64,000 nucleotides of DNA, from NCBI GenBank assembly GCA_964605705.1, contig CAZSDW010000014.1, forward strand, positions 10,218-74,217, given 5' to 3'. Numbering within the stretch: position 1 is the stretch's first letter; each line of letters opens with the position of its first letter. Below, piece by piece: positions 27,440-36,450 of the stretch. The notes under the pieces were generated by a model. The model was not told where the DNA came from. It saw only the letters and a list, made by a program, of their open reading frames with translations, and searched no databases. Position numbers and translations under genes: made by a program. The DNA comes from CAZSDW01 sp964605705 (GTDB taxonomy: Bacteria; Fidelibacterota; UBA2242).

Positions 27440-27471
27440 GGATATCTCATCTGCCTGTCTTACAAAACAAA

Positions 27472-27501
27472 AAACCCACCGGGCATTTCGCCGGCGGGTT
27501 T
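27472..27501 (-). terminator. trp attenuator (intrinsic terminator)
   Basis: Read on the minus strand, AAACCCGCCGG and CCGGTGGGTTT form an 11-bp stem (one G-U pair) with an 8-nt loop, followed by TTTGTTTTG. It lies 26 nt after the trp leader-peptide stop and just before trpE. Its 5' arm and loop are also the partner of an alternative helix. Confidence 0.88.
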
Positions 27502-27556
27502 GAATTTATTCTGTAATGGTCTCTTACTTAATCATTGTCATGTCCGGGGAAATGCC
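27482..27556 (-). promoter_or_regulatory. trp antiterminator pairing region
   Basis: On the minus strand GGCATTTCCCCGG (27556-27544), inside the leader peptide just after its Trp codons, pairs with CCGGCGAAATGCC (27494-27482): 12 of 13 positions are complementary. That partner contains the terminator's loop and the inner half of its 5' arm, so the two helices exclude each other. A ribosome stalled at the Trp codons would leave the antiterminator free; one that reaches the stop codon at 27528 would cover it. Confidence 0.8.
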
Positions 27557-27623
27557 GTTTTATGAACTTTTCCCACCACCAATTCTGAATTTGTACTTGA
27601 TTTTTCATTTTATTCATTTTCAT
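27528..27623 (-). CDS. trpL: trp operon leader peptide with WWW
   Basis: A 31-codon frame starting MKMNKMKNQV, with three consecutive TGG codons at residues 15-17 (27573-27581) and a TAA at 27528-27530. Trp is the rarest amino acid, so three in a row upstream of trpE is diagnostic of a leader peptide. ATGs at codons 3 and 6 are alternative starts, and no strong Shine-Dalgarno sequence is visible. It is followed by the terminator/antiterminator pair, completing an E. coli-like ribosome-mediated attenuation system built from fewer segments. Confidence 0.85.
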   Translation of the reverse strand: MKMNKMKNQVQIQNWWWEKFIKRHFPGHDND

Positions 27624-27634
27624 AATCGCTGCCA

Positions 27635-27663
27635 ATTATAAGAAATTCAGGCAAATCATGCAA
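27635..27663 (-). promoter_or_regulatory. Possible promoter of the trp operon
   Basis: On the minus strand TTGCAT (27663-27658), 17 nt and TATAAT (27640-27635). The predicted start would leave the first leader ATG only about 5 nt from the RNA 5' end, so the real initiator may be the third or sixth codon, or another promoter is used. Confidence 0.35.
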
Positions 27664-27839
27664 GAAATATTATCTAAAATATATAGTGCCGGATAAATGT
27701 TATTATTTGACCAATAATAGCTTAAATAATTTAAGTTCGATTTGGATTTTATCGTGATGTAAAAAACTGTGTGTACATTTAGCGGGAATGTTAAATTAAG
27801 ATTGAGCTTTCAGTTCAACGTCGAAAATGGGAGAAAATT

Positions 27840-29984
27840 ATGAAAATTAAGATGTTCCACATTATCATGGTTCTCTTGTTTGCTTTCAATTTGCAGGCGG
27901 AAGAGGGCATGTGGCAATTGTCTCAATTGCCGGACTTGAATCTTGAAGAGATTGGTTTTGAAATATCCGCCGGGGATATTTATAGTCCGGATAAAACTTC
28001 AATAAGCAACACGATCGTCTGGCTCGGAGGATGTTCCGCGTCCTTTGTATCTGCGGATGGATTGGTGCTGACCAACCACCACTGTGCCTATGGAGCACTG
28101 CAGCGGAATTCAGCCAAAGATAGTGTCGATTACACAGTCGAGGGATTTTTAGCGAAAGACAGATCCGAAGAACTGCCGGCGATCGGGCAGAACGCTTATG
28201 TGCTCAATAGTATGAGTGATGTGACCGATGAAATCCTGAAAAGTGTCAAGGGAATTGAAGATTTGACCGAAAAAGAGAAGACAATTGAACAGAAAATCAC
28301 CGATATGGAAAAGGAAGCAGAAAATGATCGCGAGGACCGATACTGTTATATCGCTACCAACTATAACGGGAAACAATATGTTAAATATTTGTTCAATAAG
28401 TATCAGGATGTGCGAATTGTATTTGCGCCGCCCGGGGCAATTGGCAATTACGGTGGAGATATTGACAACTGGATGTGGCCGCGTCATACCGGTGATTTCA
28501 CCTATTTACGAGTATATCAGGCACCCGATGGTTCCGGGGCAAAATACAGTGTGGATAATATCCCGCTGAAGCCGGTTAATTACCTGAAAATTGCGAAAAC
28601 CGATCTGAAAGATGGAGATCTGACCTTTATCCTGGGATATCCCGGCAGGACCATGCGTTACCGCAGTTCTTACTCGGTAAACTGGAACCTGAACCGGACG
28701 TATATTCCGCTGATTAAACGATTCCAGAGTATTCTGGATATCATTACAGAAATGAGTAATGCGGACCAGGAGGCGAGACTCAAACTTGCCAGTTACGATG
28801 CCGGATTAAATAATACGATGAAGAATTTTCAGGGCAATGTGGACGGAATGCAATCTTCCAACTTTGTGGAAAATAAACGAGCTTTCGAAGCGGAACTGAT
28901 GACGTTTATCAATTCAAAGAAAAAACTGAAGAAAATGTATGGCGATATCATGGACAATATTGCCGCTCAGTACGAGATCATTGAGAAGACATATGATTAC
29001 GACCAGGCGCTGGGTAATTTCGGGGGCTACACAATCGGAGTGCTCTATAATCTGGGATCCGACGCCTACGATGTTGCTCGTGAACGCGCCAAGCCTGAAG
29101 CTGACCGCCGCCCGGAATTTTCGGAGAAACGAGTCAAGGACAGCATGGCAAACCTCGACTATGTTTACCTGCGCTTTTATGAACCTTTTGATAAAATCAT
29201 GCTGATTCAGGCGCTGCAGCAGGCGGCGAAACTGCCGGAAGATCAACGAATTTCCGGGTTGGATTTTGTTTTAAATGACTCTACGGAGATTGAAGATTGG
29301 GTAGAGAATGCGTTTGCTAAAACCGGTCTGAAAGATATTGATTATGTCAAAGATCTTTATAATAAAACAGCGGAAGAAATCGAAGCGCTGAATGATCCCC
29401 TGATTAATCTGGCTATTCAGCTCTATGATGCCAAAGACCGTGATTATCAGGAAAATAAGATCTGGAATGCACAGATTATGGACCTTCGCAAGAAATATAT
29501 CGACGCGCTCTATGCCTGGAAAGGTCAGGGGATGTACCCGGATGCTAATAGTACCATTCGTCTGACCTACGGTAAGGTAAATGGCTACAGCCCGGCGGAT
29601 GGTATCTGGTACAAACCGTTTACGACATTGTCTGGCGTGGTGGCAAAAGAAACCGGCGAAGATCCGTTCAATAATCCGCAGAAGCTGCTGGATCTGGCAA
29701 AGAAAAAAGATTTCGGGCAATGGATCGATCCGGAGTTGAACGATGTGCCGGCTTGTTTCCTGGCGGAATGTGATATCACTGGCGGCAACAGCGGCAGCGC
29801 CGTGATGAATGCGAAAGGCGAGTTGATCGGACTGGCGTTCGATGGCAATTATGAAGCCATGACCAGCGACTGGCTCTATAATACGGAACTACAGCGTACG
29901 ATCGCTGTAGATATCCGCTATGTCATGTTTATTACCGAGAAATTTGCCGGAGCGGATTATCTGATGAAGGAGATGGGATTTTAA
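27840..29984 (+). CDS. S46-family dipeptidyl-peptidase (DPP7-like)
   Basis: Secreted serine exopeptidase of 714 aa that releases dipeptides. Signal peptide about residues 1-20 (MFHIIMVLLFAFNLQA). Likely triad: H81 (LTNHHCAYG), D219 (WPRHTGDF) and S651 (GGNSGSAV). The Ser-His spacing equals that of P. gingivalis DPP11. The residue 18 positions after the Ser is Gly (FDGN), which in this family goes with DPP7-type hydrophobic P1 preference, whereas Arg there gives the acidic-residue-specific DPP11. GGGAG lies before ATG 27840. Monocistronic, ended by a bidirectional hairpin. Confidence 0.92.
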   Translation: MKIKMFHIIMVLLFAFNLQAEEGMWQLSQLPDLNLEEIGFEISAGDIYSPDKTSISNTIVWLGGCSASFVSADGLVLTNHHCAYGALQRNSAKDSVDYTVEGFLAKDRSEELPAIGQNAYVLNSMSDVTDEILKSVKGIEDLTEKEKTIEQKITDMEKEAENDREDRYCYIATNYNGKQYVKYLFNKYQDVRIVFAPPGAIGNYGGDIDNWMWPRHTGDFTYLRVYQAPDGSGAKYSVDNIPLKPVNYLKIAKTDLKDGDLTFILGYPGRTMRYRSSYSVNWNLNRTYIPLIKRFQSILDIITEMSNADQEARLKLASYDAGLNNTMKNFQGNVDGMQSSNFVENKRAFEAELMTFINSKKKLKKMYGDIMDNIAAQYEIIEKTYDYDQALGNFGGYTIGVLYNLGSDAYDVARERAKPEADRRPEFSEKRVKDSMANLDYVYLRFYEPFDKIMLIQALQQAAKLPEDQRISGLDFVLNDSTEIEDWVENAFAKTGLKDIDYVKDLYNKTAEEIEALNDPLINLAIQLYDAKDRDYQENKIWNAQIMDLRKKYIDALYAWKGQGMYPDANSTIRLTYGKVNGYSPADGIWYKPFTTLSGVVAKETGEDPFNNPQKLLDLAKKKDFGQWIDPELNDVPACFLAECDITGGNSGSAVMNAKGELIGLAFDGNYEAMTSDWLYNTELQRTIAVDIRYVMFITEKFAGADYLMKEMGF

Positions 29985-30032
29985 CAGATATAGTGGACTT
30001 AATATCTAATTAATCGCTTAGATATATCCGGA

Positions 30033-30067
30033 AAATGCACCTTTGATGATCTATTGAAGGTGCATTT
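30033..30067. terminator. Bidirectional hairpin terminator
   Basis: AAATGCACCTT (30033-30043) and AAGGTGCATTT (30057-30067), a perfect 11-bp stem with a 13-nt loop, lies between the convergent peptidase and regulator genes. T/A-rich arms give a U-rich 3' end in both directions. Confidence 0.65.
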
Positions 30068-30096
30068 ACTATATCTTGAAAATGACCGGAAAACAA

Positions 30097-31320
30097 TCAA
30101 TCTTCGGCAATTTCGTTATAAATCAGCATCTCGGTGTTGTAAGCGGTTTTATCGATGCCGGTTACCCGGAACAGGATTTCGAAATATTTTGGTGTTTTCC
30201 CATATTTGTCTCTGAATTTTTGCTCCACAAAATTCCTGGTCGGTTCGTTTACCAGGAAATTGACCACTTCCGGTGCTCCAAGGGAATGATAAGAAGCGAT
30301 AATAAAAATGGAGTTATCTGCGGGACCCGGCAGCTTCAGGGCTAAAACCAGATCTTCGTTCGGACCGGTCGAATGGAGCGTCGTTTGGTAAACCTGTGTT
30401 TCGCTGCTGTCGGCTGGAGTATAGGTTACTTTATGGGGCAGTATTTCAAAGCTGAAATGGGTTTTTGATAAGGTGTGTTTTAAAATATAGAGTGTTTTTA
30501 TACTGCCCACATAGATGATGTTAAATTCACCGAGAATCTGTGGACTGATAGATGATGATCTGCGCATAATTGGTTTTTGACCCACCGAGTTCAGGACGGA
30601 GAGAATCGGGGGCAGGCTCCAGATACTATGGTACGGGAAGTAGGGTTCTTCGGTTGGTTTTATATCATCGTTTGGGTGCTGTGCTTTTAACTGCTCTAAT
30701 TCTTCCAATGAGTTGATTCTTCCGTCGCGAATACTGATTACATCTTTATATTTTTCACTGTAATCATTAAAGAGCAAGTGATCTCCCACAACAATCAGTA
30801 TGGGTAATTCTGACTGTAAATAATCTCTCCAGATGGAATCATTTTTTTCGATGACCTGATGACTGGATAGCTTTTTACGAATGGATTGATCCCGTACCCA
30901 GAGTACTGCCAGCAGGCAACATAGCAATAAGATGATTAAGACTTTATACTGTTCTCGCAACCAATGAAATATTTTGCGGGGATGATAGAGATTTTCACTG
31001 GCGGGTACAAATTTTGTTATGTAATGACCTTTTGGAATTCTCAGACGATACTTGTCGTCTTTTCCTTCATTATAATAGTAATTTTGCAGTTTTTTACGCA
31101 GGGTATAGGTATGTGACCGTACGGTTGTATCTTCGGCGGGATTAAAACTGGCATCCTTTCCGAAAAACTCGATCGCAATCGTGGTCTCCTTTAAGCAGGT
31201 ATCTTTCTTGTTGGCTTCCACGAGATATCGAAGATATTCCACATACGTTTTGGAGCCAGAGAACTCATCACTATTAATTATTTTCTCAAGACACTTGCTT
31301 TGAATTATTTCGATGGACAT
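30097..31320 (-). CDS. Membrane-tethered winged-helix regulator
   Basis: A 407-aa protein. Residues about 20-105 match the winged-helix pattern LKExxIAxExFG...FxPxxDxxVRxxxxxLRxKLxxYY...D.YRLRIPKGHY seen at the N-terminus of many one-component regulators and adenylate-cyclase/TPR proteins. A single transmembrane helix follows (126-142, VLIILLLCCLLAVLWV), and a C-terminal domain of about 260 aa is predicted to be extracytoplasmic. It has no DNA-binding domain other than the wing. It is divergent from the TonB receptor gene, so it probably senses an envelope signal and controls the adjacent pectin locus. That role is inferred from position only. Confidence 0.7.
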   Translation of the reverse strand: MSIEIIQSKCLEKIINSDEFSGSKTYVEYLRYLVEANKKDTCLKETTIAIEFFGKDASFNPAEDTTVRSHTYTLRKKLQNYYYNEGKDDKYRLRIPKGHYITKFVPASENLYHPRKIFHWLREQYKVLIILLLCCLLAVLWVRDQSIRKKLSSHQVIEKNDSIWRDYLQSELPILIVVGDHLLFNDYSEKYKDVISIRDGRINSLEELEQLKAQHPNDDIKPTEEPYFPYHSIWSLPPILSVLNSVGQKPIMRRSSSISPQILGEFNIIYVGSIKTLYILKHTLSKTHFSFEILPHKVTYTPADSSETQVYQTTLHSTGPNEDLVLALKLPGPADNSIFIIASYHSLGAPEVVNFLVNEPTRNFVEQKFRDKYGKTPKYFEILFRVTGIDKTAYNTEMLIYNEIAED

Positions 31321-31437
31321 GCCAAAAACGTAATTAATCTTTCTTTGAAAAGCAAAATAAAATTTTTAAGCGTTTTGAAGATCATATCGATTATAATTAT
31401 GTAAAATGTTTGCCGCTGTTTTTTTATGTTTTTCATT

Positions 31438-31467
31438 GTTGTTCACAGTTGTTCACAGTTATTGACT
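31438..31467. repeat. Tandem direct repeats in the regulator/TonB receptor intergenic region
   Basis: GTTGTTCACA occurs twice head to tail (31438-31447, 31448-31457), followed by a degenerate third unit GTTATTGACT. It sits between the divergent regulator and receptor genes and is a candidate operator. Confidence 0.5.
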
Positions 31468-31600
31468 TTTTTTGACGAAAAATATCCTGAACATTCATAA
31501 CAATTACGCAAAATCTATTAAACGGACACGGGGTCGAAGGCGAAAAGGTAAATTTAAAGCATATCATGATATCTTTAATTGAGAGTAGATGAGGGTGAAA

Positions 31601-34600
31601 ATGAGAAGTTTAGCGGGATATTTTTGTGTAGGTATTTTGATATTGATGGTTGGTGCCAACATTCTTGATGCCGCTGTTATTAGTGGACAGGTTACCGATC
31701 AGCAGACGGGTAAAATTTTAATTGGTGCCAATATTGTCCTGGTCGGTTCTGAAGGATTGGGAGCAGCAACCGATTATGACGGTTATTACCGGATCATTAA
31801 TGTAAATCCCGGTGAATATATTGTTCAGGTTTCATATATAGGGTACGAGACAAAAGAAGTTGCAGTTCAGGTTACTTCCGGGAAAATCTCATTGCTGGAT
31901 ATTGAATTGCTCTATGGTGGAGCGCTTCAGGGTAAAGAGGTCATTGTCACCGCACAGACCAAAGGGCAATTGTCTGCCATTAACCAGCAAGTCAATTCCA
32001 ATACAATTATCAATGTTATTTCAGAAGAAAAAATCCAGGAATTACCCGATGCGAATGCCGCAGAGGCTATCGGTCGCTTGCCCGGCGTTTCGATTCAGCG
32101 GTCCGGCGGGGAAGCCAATAAAGTAGTTTTACGTGGTTTGAGTGACCGCTTTTCAAGCATAACTGTCGATGGGATCAGGATTGCATCCACAGATGCCAAT
32201 TCCCGGGGCGTGGACCTTAGCACGATTTCTCAGGGGAGTCTCGCCGGGGTCGAACTTTATAAAGCGCTCACTCCGGATAAAGATGCCGATGCCATTGCCG
32301 GGAGCGTGAACCTGGTTACCAAGAAAGCGCCATCAGAACGACTGCTCAGGCTGGATGCCAAGGGATCCTATAACGACCTGGATCAAAGCTATGACCAGTA
32401 CGATTTCAATTTTCGCTATGGTCAGCGGTTTTGGAAAGATTTACTGGGCTTTCAGCTGACAGCCAATACTGAAAAACGGGTGCGAAGCCGGGAATATTAT
32501 GATGTCGATTATAATCAAAATCTTGATGAGGAAGGAACCGAATGGGAAATCAGTGATCTTGAAGTCGATTATACCAATGAAATCCGCAAACGGAGCGGTG
32601 TAAGCGCCTTGCTTGACCTTGCCACACCCGACGGCGGGACAATCCGGTTGAATAATATTTATAATAAAACTATGCGGGATTATATCGAATACGGGAGAAA
32701 TTATCCCACCTCATCGGAAGCATTACAATACAGCGCCCGTGATCGCGAACAGAGTATATATACCTATAATAGTTTCATCAAGGGTGATAATTATATAGGT
32801 GGATTGGAATTCGATTGGGGGCTCGCTTATGCCCAATCGAAATCAGAATACCCTTTTGATTATGAAATTGATTTTTTAGAGCCTTCGGCTCTGGATGATG
32901 AGGGGAACCCAATCTCTCACATGCTTCCGGTACCTGTGGGTTTCCACGGACCACTGGAAGATTTAGTCGATTATGCACTTAATAATTTTGATATGGCTTA
33001 TTTCAATACCGCCTTTTACAGAGAAGAATTGTCAAAAGAGATTAATAAAAATGTATTTCTGAATATTTCTAAAAAATATACTTTCAGCGATATTGTCTCC
33101 GGTGAATTAAAATTTGGCGGTAAATATAACAGTAAAGCCCGTTCACGTTCCCAGTCCGAGCTGTTTGCCCCTTATTATAATGTACCGTTCTCAGAATATA
33201 CCATGCTGGCGGATGGCTCTGTTGTGCTAAAAGATTTTACCGGAACCCGATTTGAGAACTTCAACAATGTGGGAGGGAAAATCATCCTTTTCAACAATTT
33301 TTTGGAAGAAAACCCGGAGAGCCGGGACGTGTTCGATCAGTATAGCCTCTATCCTTTAATCAACCAGAATGCTTTACGAGACTGGTGGGATTTGAATAAA
33401 AATGGTTATTCAGATCCGGATGGAGATCAGCCGGAATACAATCGGAATCGGGAAGCCGATTTATTCTATTATGATATCATTGAGAGAGTTTCTGCCGGTT
33501 ATTTGATGAATACGTTCAATATCGGGCAAAAGATTACCTGGATTGCGGGTATCCGTGCGGAAACAGAAAACAATGATTATGATTCCCGTTTTTCTCCGAG
33601 CGACCTGTCCGGTTACCCGGTACCTGACGGGCTGATCCAGGATACTTCGGCAACCCACAAAGAGACTGTCTGGCTGCCCAATACTCATTTGAATTTTAAG
33701 CCAACCAATTTTATGAGTATCCGATTGGCGGCATACAAGGCTCTGGCTCGTCCCGATTTTAATCGTCGGCTTGCTAATTATTCTTCCCGAAAATACGGTA
33801 CTTTCTATCAGAGTAATTCGTTTATTATCGGCAATCCGAATCTTAAAGCGGCACAAGCCTGGAATTATGAGGTGAATACGTCCTTTTTTGGTAAAACAAT
33901 CGGGCTTTTCTCAGTATCGGCTTTCTACAAGGACATTAAGGATATGTATCATCTCATGGATGCTTTATTATTTAAAGGGCGCGGCGTTCTGGACAGTATT
34001 GGGGTTCAGTATATTCCCAGCTTTGCCGATCAGTTATATGAACTGACCTATCCGTATAATTCTCAAAAACCCACCAAGGTGTGGGGACTTGAAGTGGAAC
34101 ATCAGGCAAATCTGAGATTCTTACCCGGAATACTTAAGAATATCGTAATCAACTATAACTTTACGATTGTTCGGTCGGAAACCTATATCCCCAGTGTCTT
34201 AATTGAGGAGTACCTGGAACAGCTGCCGGGATTTCCATTTCCGACTAAAAAGTACCGGTATCTATTACAGGAGCACAAACAAAAGCTGGAAGGTCAACCC
34301 GAATTTTTCGGCAATTTATCTATCGGTTATGATATTGGTGGTTTTTCCGCCCGGATTTCTGTCTTTCACCAGGGAGAATTCAACCGCACATTCTCTCCGA
34401 CTCGACGAGCCGATACCATTGAAAAAGAATATACCCGCTGGGATTTGGCAATTAAGCAGAAGGTAACCCAAAATATTTCATTAATGGTAAGTCTGAACAA
34501 CTTGACCGATTTGCAGGAAGGTACCGGGATCATCAACCGGATCAATAACTGGAATTTTGTTGATAACAAAGAACGTTATGGAATGACGGCGGATTTTGGT

Positions 34601-34618
34601 ATTCGTATAGAATTATAA
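31601..34618 (+). CDS. TonB-dependent outer-membrane receptor with carboxypeptidase-regulatory domain
   Basis: About 1005 aa from ATG 31601 (GAGG 6 nt upstream); ATG 31589 is also in frame. Signal peptide ends near LDAA. Residues about 24-105 form a CarboxypepD_reg-like beta-sandwich (ISGQVTDQQTGKILIGANIVL...GYETKEV). The plug domain contains GVSIQRSGGEANKVVLRGLSDRFSSITVDGIR and LYKALTPDKDADAIAGSVNLVTKKA, resembling the TonB-Xanth-Caul carbohydrate receptors. A barrel of about 750 residues ends in FGIRIEL. No SusD gene lies nearby. Likely imports pectin oligosaccharides, judging by the neighbouring pectinases. Confidence 0.9.
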   Translation: MRSLAGYFCVGILILMVGANILDAAVISGQVTDQQTGKILIGANIVLVGSEGLGAATDYDGYYRIINVNPGEYIVQVSYIGYETKEVAVQVTSGKISLLDIELLYGGALQGKEVIVTAQTKGQLSAINQQVNSNTIINVISEEKIQELPDANAAEAIGRLPGVSIQRSGGEANKVVLRGLSDRFSSITVDGIRIASTDANSRGVDLSTISQGSLAGVELYKALTPDKDADAIAGSVNLVTKKAPSERLLRLDAKGSYNDLDQSYDQYDFNFRYGQRFWKDLLGFQLTANTEKRVRSREYYDVDYNQNLDEEGTEWEISDLEVDYTNEIRKRSGVSALLDLATPDGGTIRLNNIYNKTMRDYIEYGRNYPTSSEALQYSARDREQSIYTYNSFIKGDNYIGGLEFDWGLAYAQSKSEYPFDYEIDFLEPSALDDEGNPISHMLPVPVGFHGPLEDLVDYALNNFDMAYFNTAFYREELSKEINKNVFLNISKKYTFSDIVSGELKFGGKYNSKARSRSQSELFAPYYNVPFSEYTMLADGSVVLKDFTGTRFENFNNVGGKIILFNNFLEENPESRDVFDQYSLYPLINQNALRDWWDLNKNGYSDPDGDQPEYNRNREADLFYYDIIERVSAGYLMNTFNIGQKITWIAGIRAETENNDYDSRFSPSDLSGYPVPDGLIQDTSATHKETVWLPNTHLNFKPTNFMSIRLAAYKALARPDFNRRLANYSSRKYGTFYQSNSFIIGNPNLKAAQAWNYEVNTSFFGKTIGLFSVSAFYKDIKDMYHLMDALLFKGRGVLDSIGVQYIPSFADQLYELTYPYNSQKPTKVWGLEVEHQANLRFLPGILKNIVINYNFTIVRSETYIPSVLIEEYLEQLPGFPFPTKKYRYLLQEHKQKLEGQPEFFGNLSIGYDIGGFSARISVFHQGEFNRTFSPTRRADTIEKEYTRWDLAIKQKVTQNISLMVSLNNLTDLQEGTGIINRINNWNFVDNKERYGMTADFGIRIEL

Positions 34619-34726
34619 ATCTGAAAAGCAAAAACAATTTAAATGATGCAAGGAAAGGGGGAAGCAAAAAAAGTGTTATTAGGTGTAAAATTTTTAAGCA
34701 AACGGATCAACAAAAAGGAGAATATT

Positions 34727-36361
34727 ATGGTGAGTTTTAAGAGAAGGAATGTTCTGATCATTCTGACCCTTTGTTTGCTGATTTCCGGGATGACATTTGC
34801 TGATGAGCTCATCATTCCCGGTGCTGTATCGGCAGACGATTTGTTAAATGATGCAATTGCCGGTGATACTACTGCGACCGGCGCGAGAATTGATTCAAAC
34901 CGTGTTTACGTGCTTGTGCGTGATGCTATCTATTTCATCAATACAACTATCCGGAATGATAGCTGGCCGATCAATATCAAGGCACAGGATGGCACGGGTG
35001 CCCAACCGGTGATTTATTCGGTAGTCAATCCTGTATCCGGTAGTGATCCCGGTGATTTATTCCGGATCAAAGGTGATATTTCTTTAAAGAATCTGACCAT
35101 TGTCGGATTTCTGGAAGCCGATCCGGAAGGCGTATCTTCCATTGGAAATTCGGCTGTTCGAACCGATGCCGCCGGCTTTGATGTCGTGATAGACGGATGC
35201 CTGCTCACCCAATGTCGTGGTCAGTTTGTGCGAACCGAGAGCGCCGCCCGAGTTGTCAAGATTACGAATTGTATCTTTGCGAATATGGGAGATCTTGGGC
35301 GGTCGAATTTTGGAGCCGGCAAGGGGGTTGATTTTCGGGGAGCATCCTGTGATTCAGCTATCTTTATTAATAACACGTTTGTCAATTTTCAGGACCGGAT
35401 TATTCGTCACCGGTCAAGTTCCGCTTCCATCCGGAACCTGATTTTCGATCATAACACATTAGTGAACGGAATGTCCTATCACGGAACTCTGGCGTTGGGC
35501 TGGGTTGGTGAAAAGGTTCAGATTACCAACAACCTGTTCATGGATACATTTGTAGCCGGACAGGATACGGATGCGGTTCGACAGTCTGAATTTGACGAAT
35601 GTGCTGAGCAGGACAGTTATGGTTTTGCGAAGATGACCTGGATATCGTCTGTTCCGAATGATTCGACGACCTGGGATGTCAGGAGCAATTATTATGGAGT
35701 TTCGGCAGCCGTACAAGCTTTTTATGATGAAGTTGCTGCCACAGATAATGCGTTTCAGGGCGAAGGTGATCCGCTGACGGCGCATATCACCGGTAAAAGT
35801 GGCGTGACAGCTTTTGTAAAAGAGGCAATCGCGTTAAGCAACAGACCGGAGCCGATGGTGAATATGGCGCGATGGTACCGGTCTCCGACGGGTGGTAACA
35901 AGACCAAAGCGACGACTAATTTCAACCGGGCGACGGATGATTATGATCGCCGCAAATGGCAGTATTTCGCCGATACACTGGATTGCTCGTATTCAACCAG
36001 TCTGGCGGCATATACTGGTAGTACGAGTGGCGGACCTGTGGGTGATTTGAATTGGTCAGCAGGAGCTTCGGCAATTGACAACCAGGCTGTTGTCATCAAA
36101 TCTTTCCGCTTAAATCAAAACTATCCCAATCCATTCAATCCCACAACCCGCATTAGCTTTTCCCTGGAAAAGGCTGATTATACGACTTTGACTGTGTATA
36201 ACATGCTCGGACAGATTGTGGCTACTCCAGTGGCAAAAAAGTTAAGTCCCGGGAGCCATGAGATTTCTTTTGATGCATCTAATCTGGCGAATGGAATCTA
36301 TTTTTATCGTTTAAATTCCGGAAATCAGGTTTCCATTAGGAAAATGATGGTGCTTAAGTGA
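34727..36361 (+). CDS. Secreted right-handed beta-helix protein with T9SS sorting domain
   Basis: 544 aa from ATG 34727, which has AAGGAG at 34715-34720; an in-frame ATG at 34643 is not supported. Signal peptide (VLIILTLCLLISGMTFA). Residues about 60-350 contain repeated N-x-F/L-x-N beta-helix rungs (IKNLTIVGF, ITNCIFANMG, INNTFVNFQDR, FDHNTLVNG, ITNNLFMDT), as in polysaccharide lyases and DUF4957/DUF5123 proteins of pectin loci. The last ~85 residues are a type IX secretion sorting domain (LNQNYPNPFNPTTRISF ... GIYFYRL). Enzymatic activity is not evident from catalytic residues; pectin binding or lyase activity is inference. Confidence 0.75.
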   Translation: MVSFKRRNVLIILTLCLLISGMTFADELIIPGAVSADDLLNDAIAGDTTATGARIDSNRVYVLVRDAIYFINTTIRNDSWPINIKAQDGTGAQPVIYSVVNPVSGSDPGDLFRIKGDISLKNLTIVGFLEADPEGVSSIGNSAVRTDAAGFDVVIDGCLLTQCRGQFVRTESAARVVKITNCIFANMGDLGRSNFGAGKGVDFRGASCDSAIFINNTFVNFQDRIIRHRSSSASIRNLIFDHNTLVNGMSYHGTLALGWVGEKVQITNNLFMDTFVAGQDTDAVRQSEFDECAEQDSYGFAKMTWISSVPNDSTTWDVRSNYYGVSAAVQAFYDEVAATDNAFQGEGDPLTAHITGKSGVTAFVKEAIALSNRPEPMVNMARWYRSPTGGNKTKATTNFNRATDDYDRRKWQYFADTLDCSYSTSLAAYTGSTSGGPVGDLNWSAGASAIDNQAVVIKSFRLNQNYPNPFNPTTRISFSLEKADYTTLTVYNMLGQIVATPVAKKLSPGSHEISFDASNLANGIYFYRLNSGNQVSIRKMMVLK

Positions 36362-36398
36362 TTTCCGGTGTTTTGATCTGATATCTGTAACTTGGCAG

Positions 36399-36423
36399 TT
36401 GGGAGAGTGATTCACTCTCCCAA
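36399..36423 (+). terminator. Hairpin after the beta-helix gene
   Basis: TTGGGAGAGTG and CACTCTCCCAA form a perfect 11-bp stem with a 3-nt loop, 38 nt after the stop codon and before the GH105 gene. The downstream T-run is weak, so it may only partly terminate, or act as an mRNA 3' end stabiliser. Confidence 0.6.
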
Positions 36424-36450
36424 TTGCTATTTTCGAAGGTTATCGGAATT

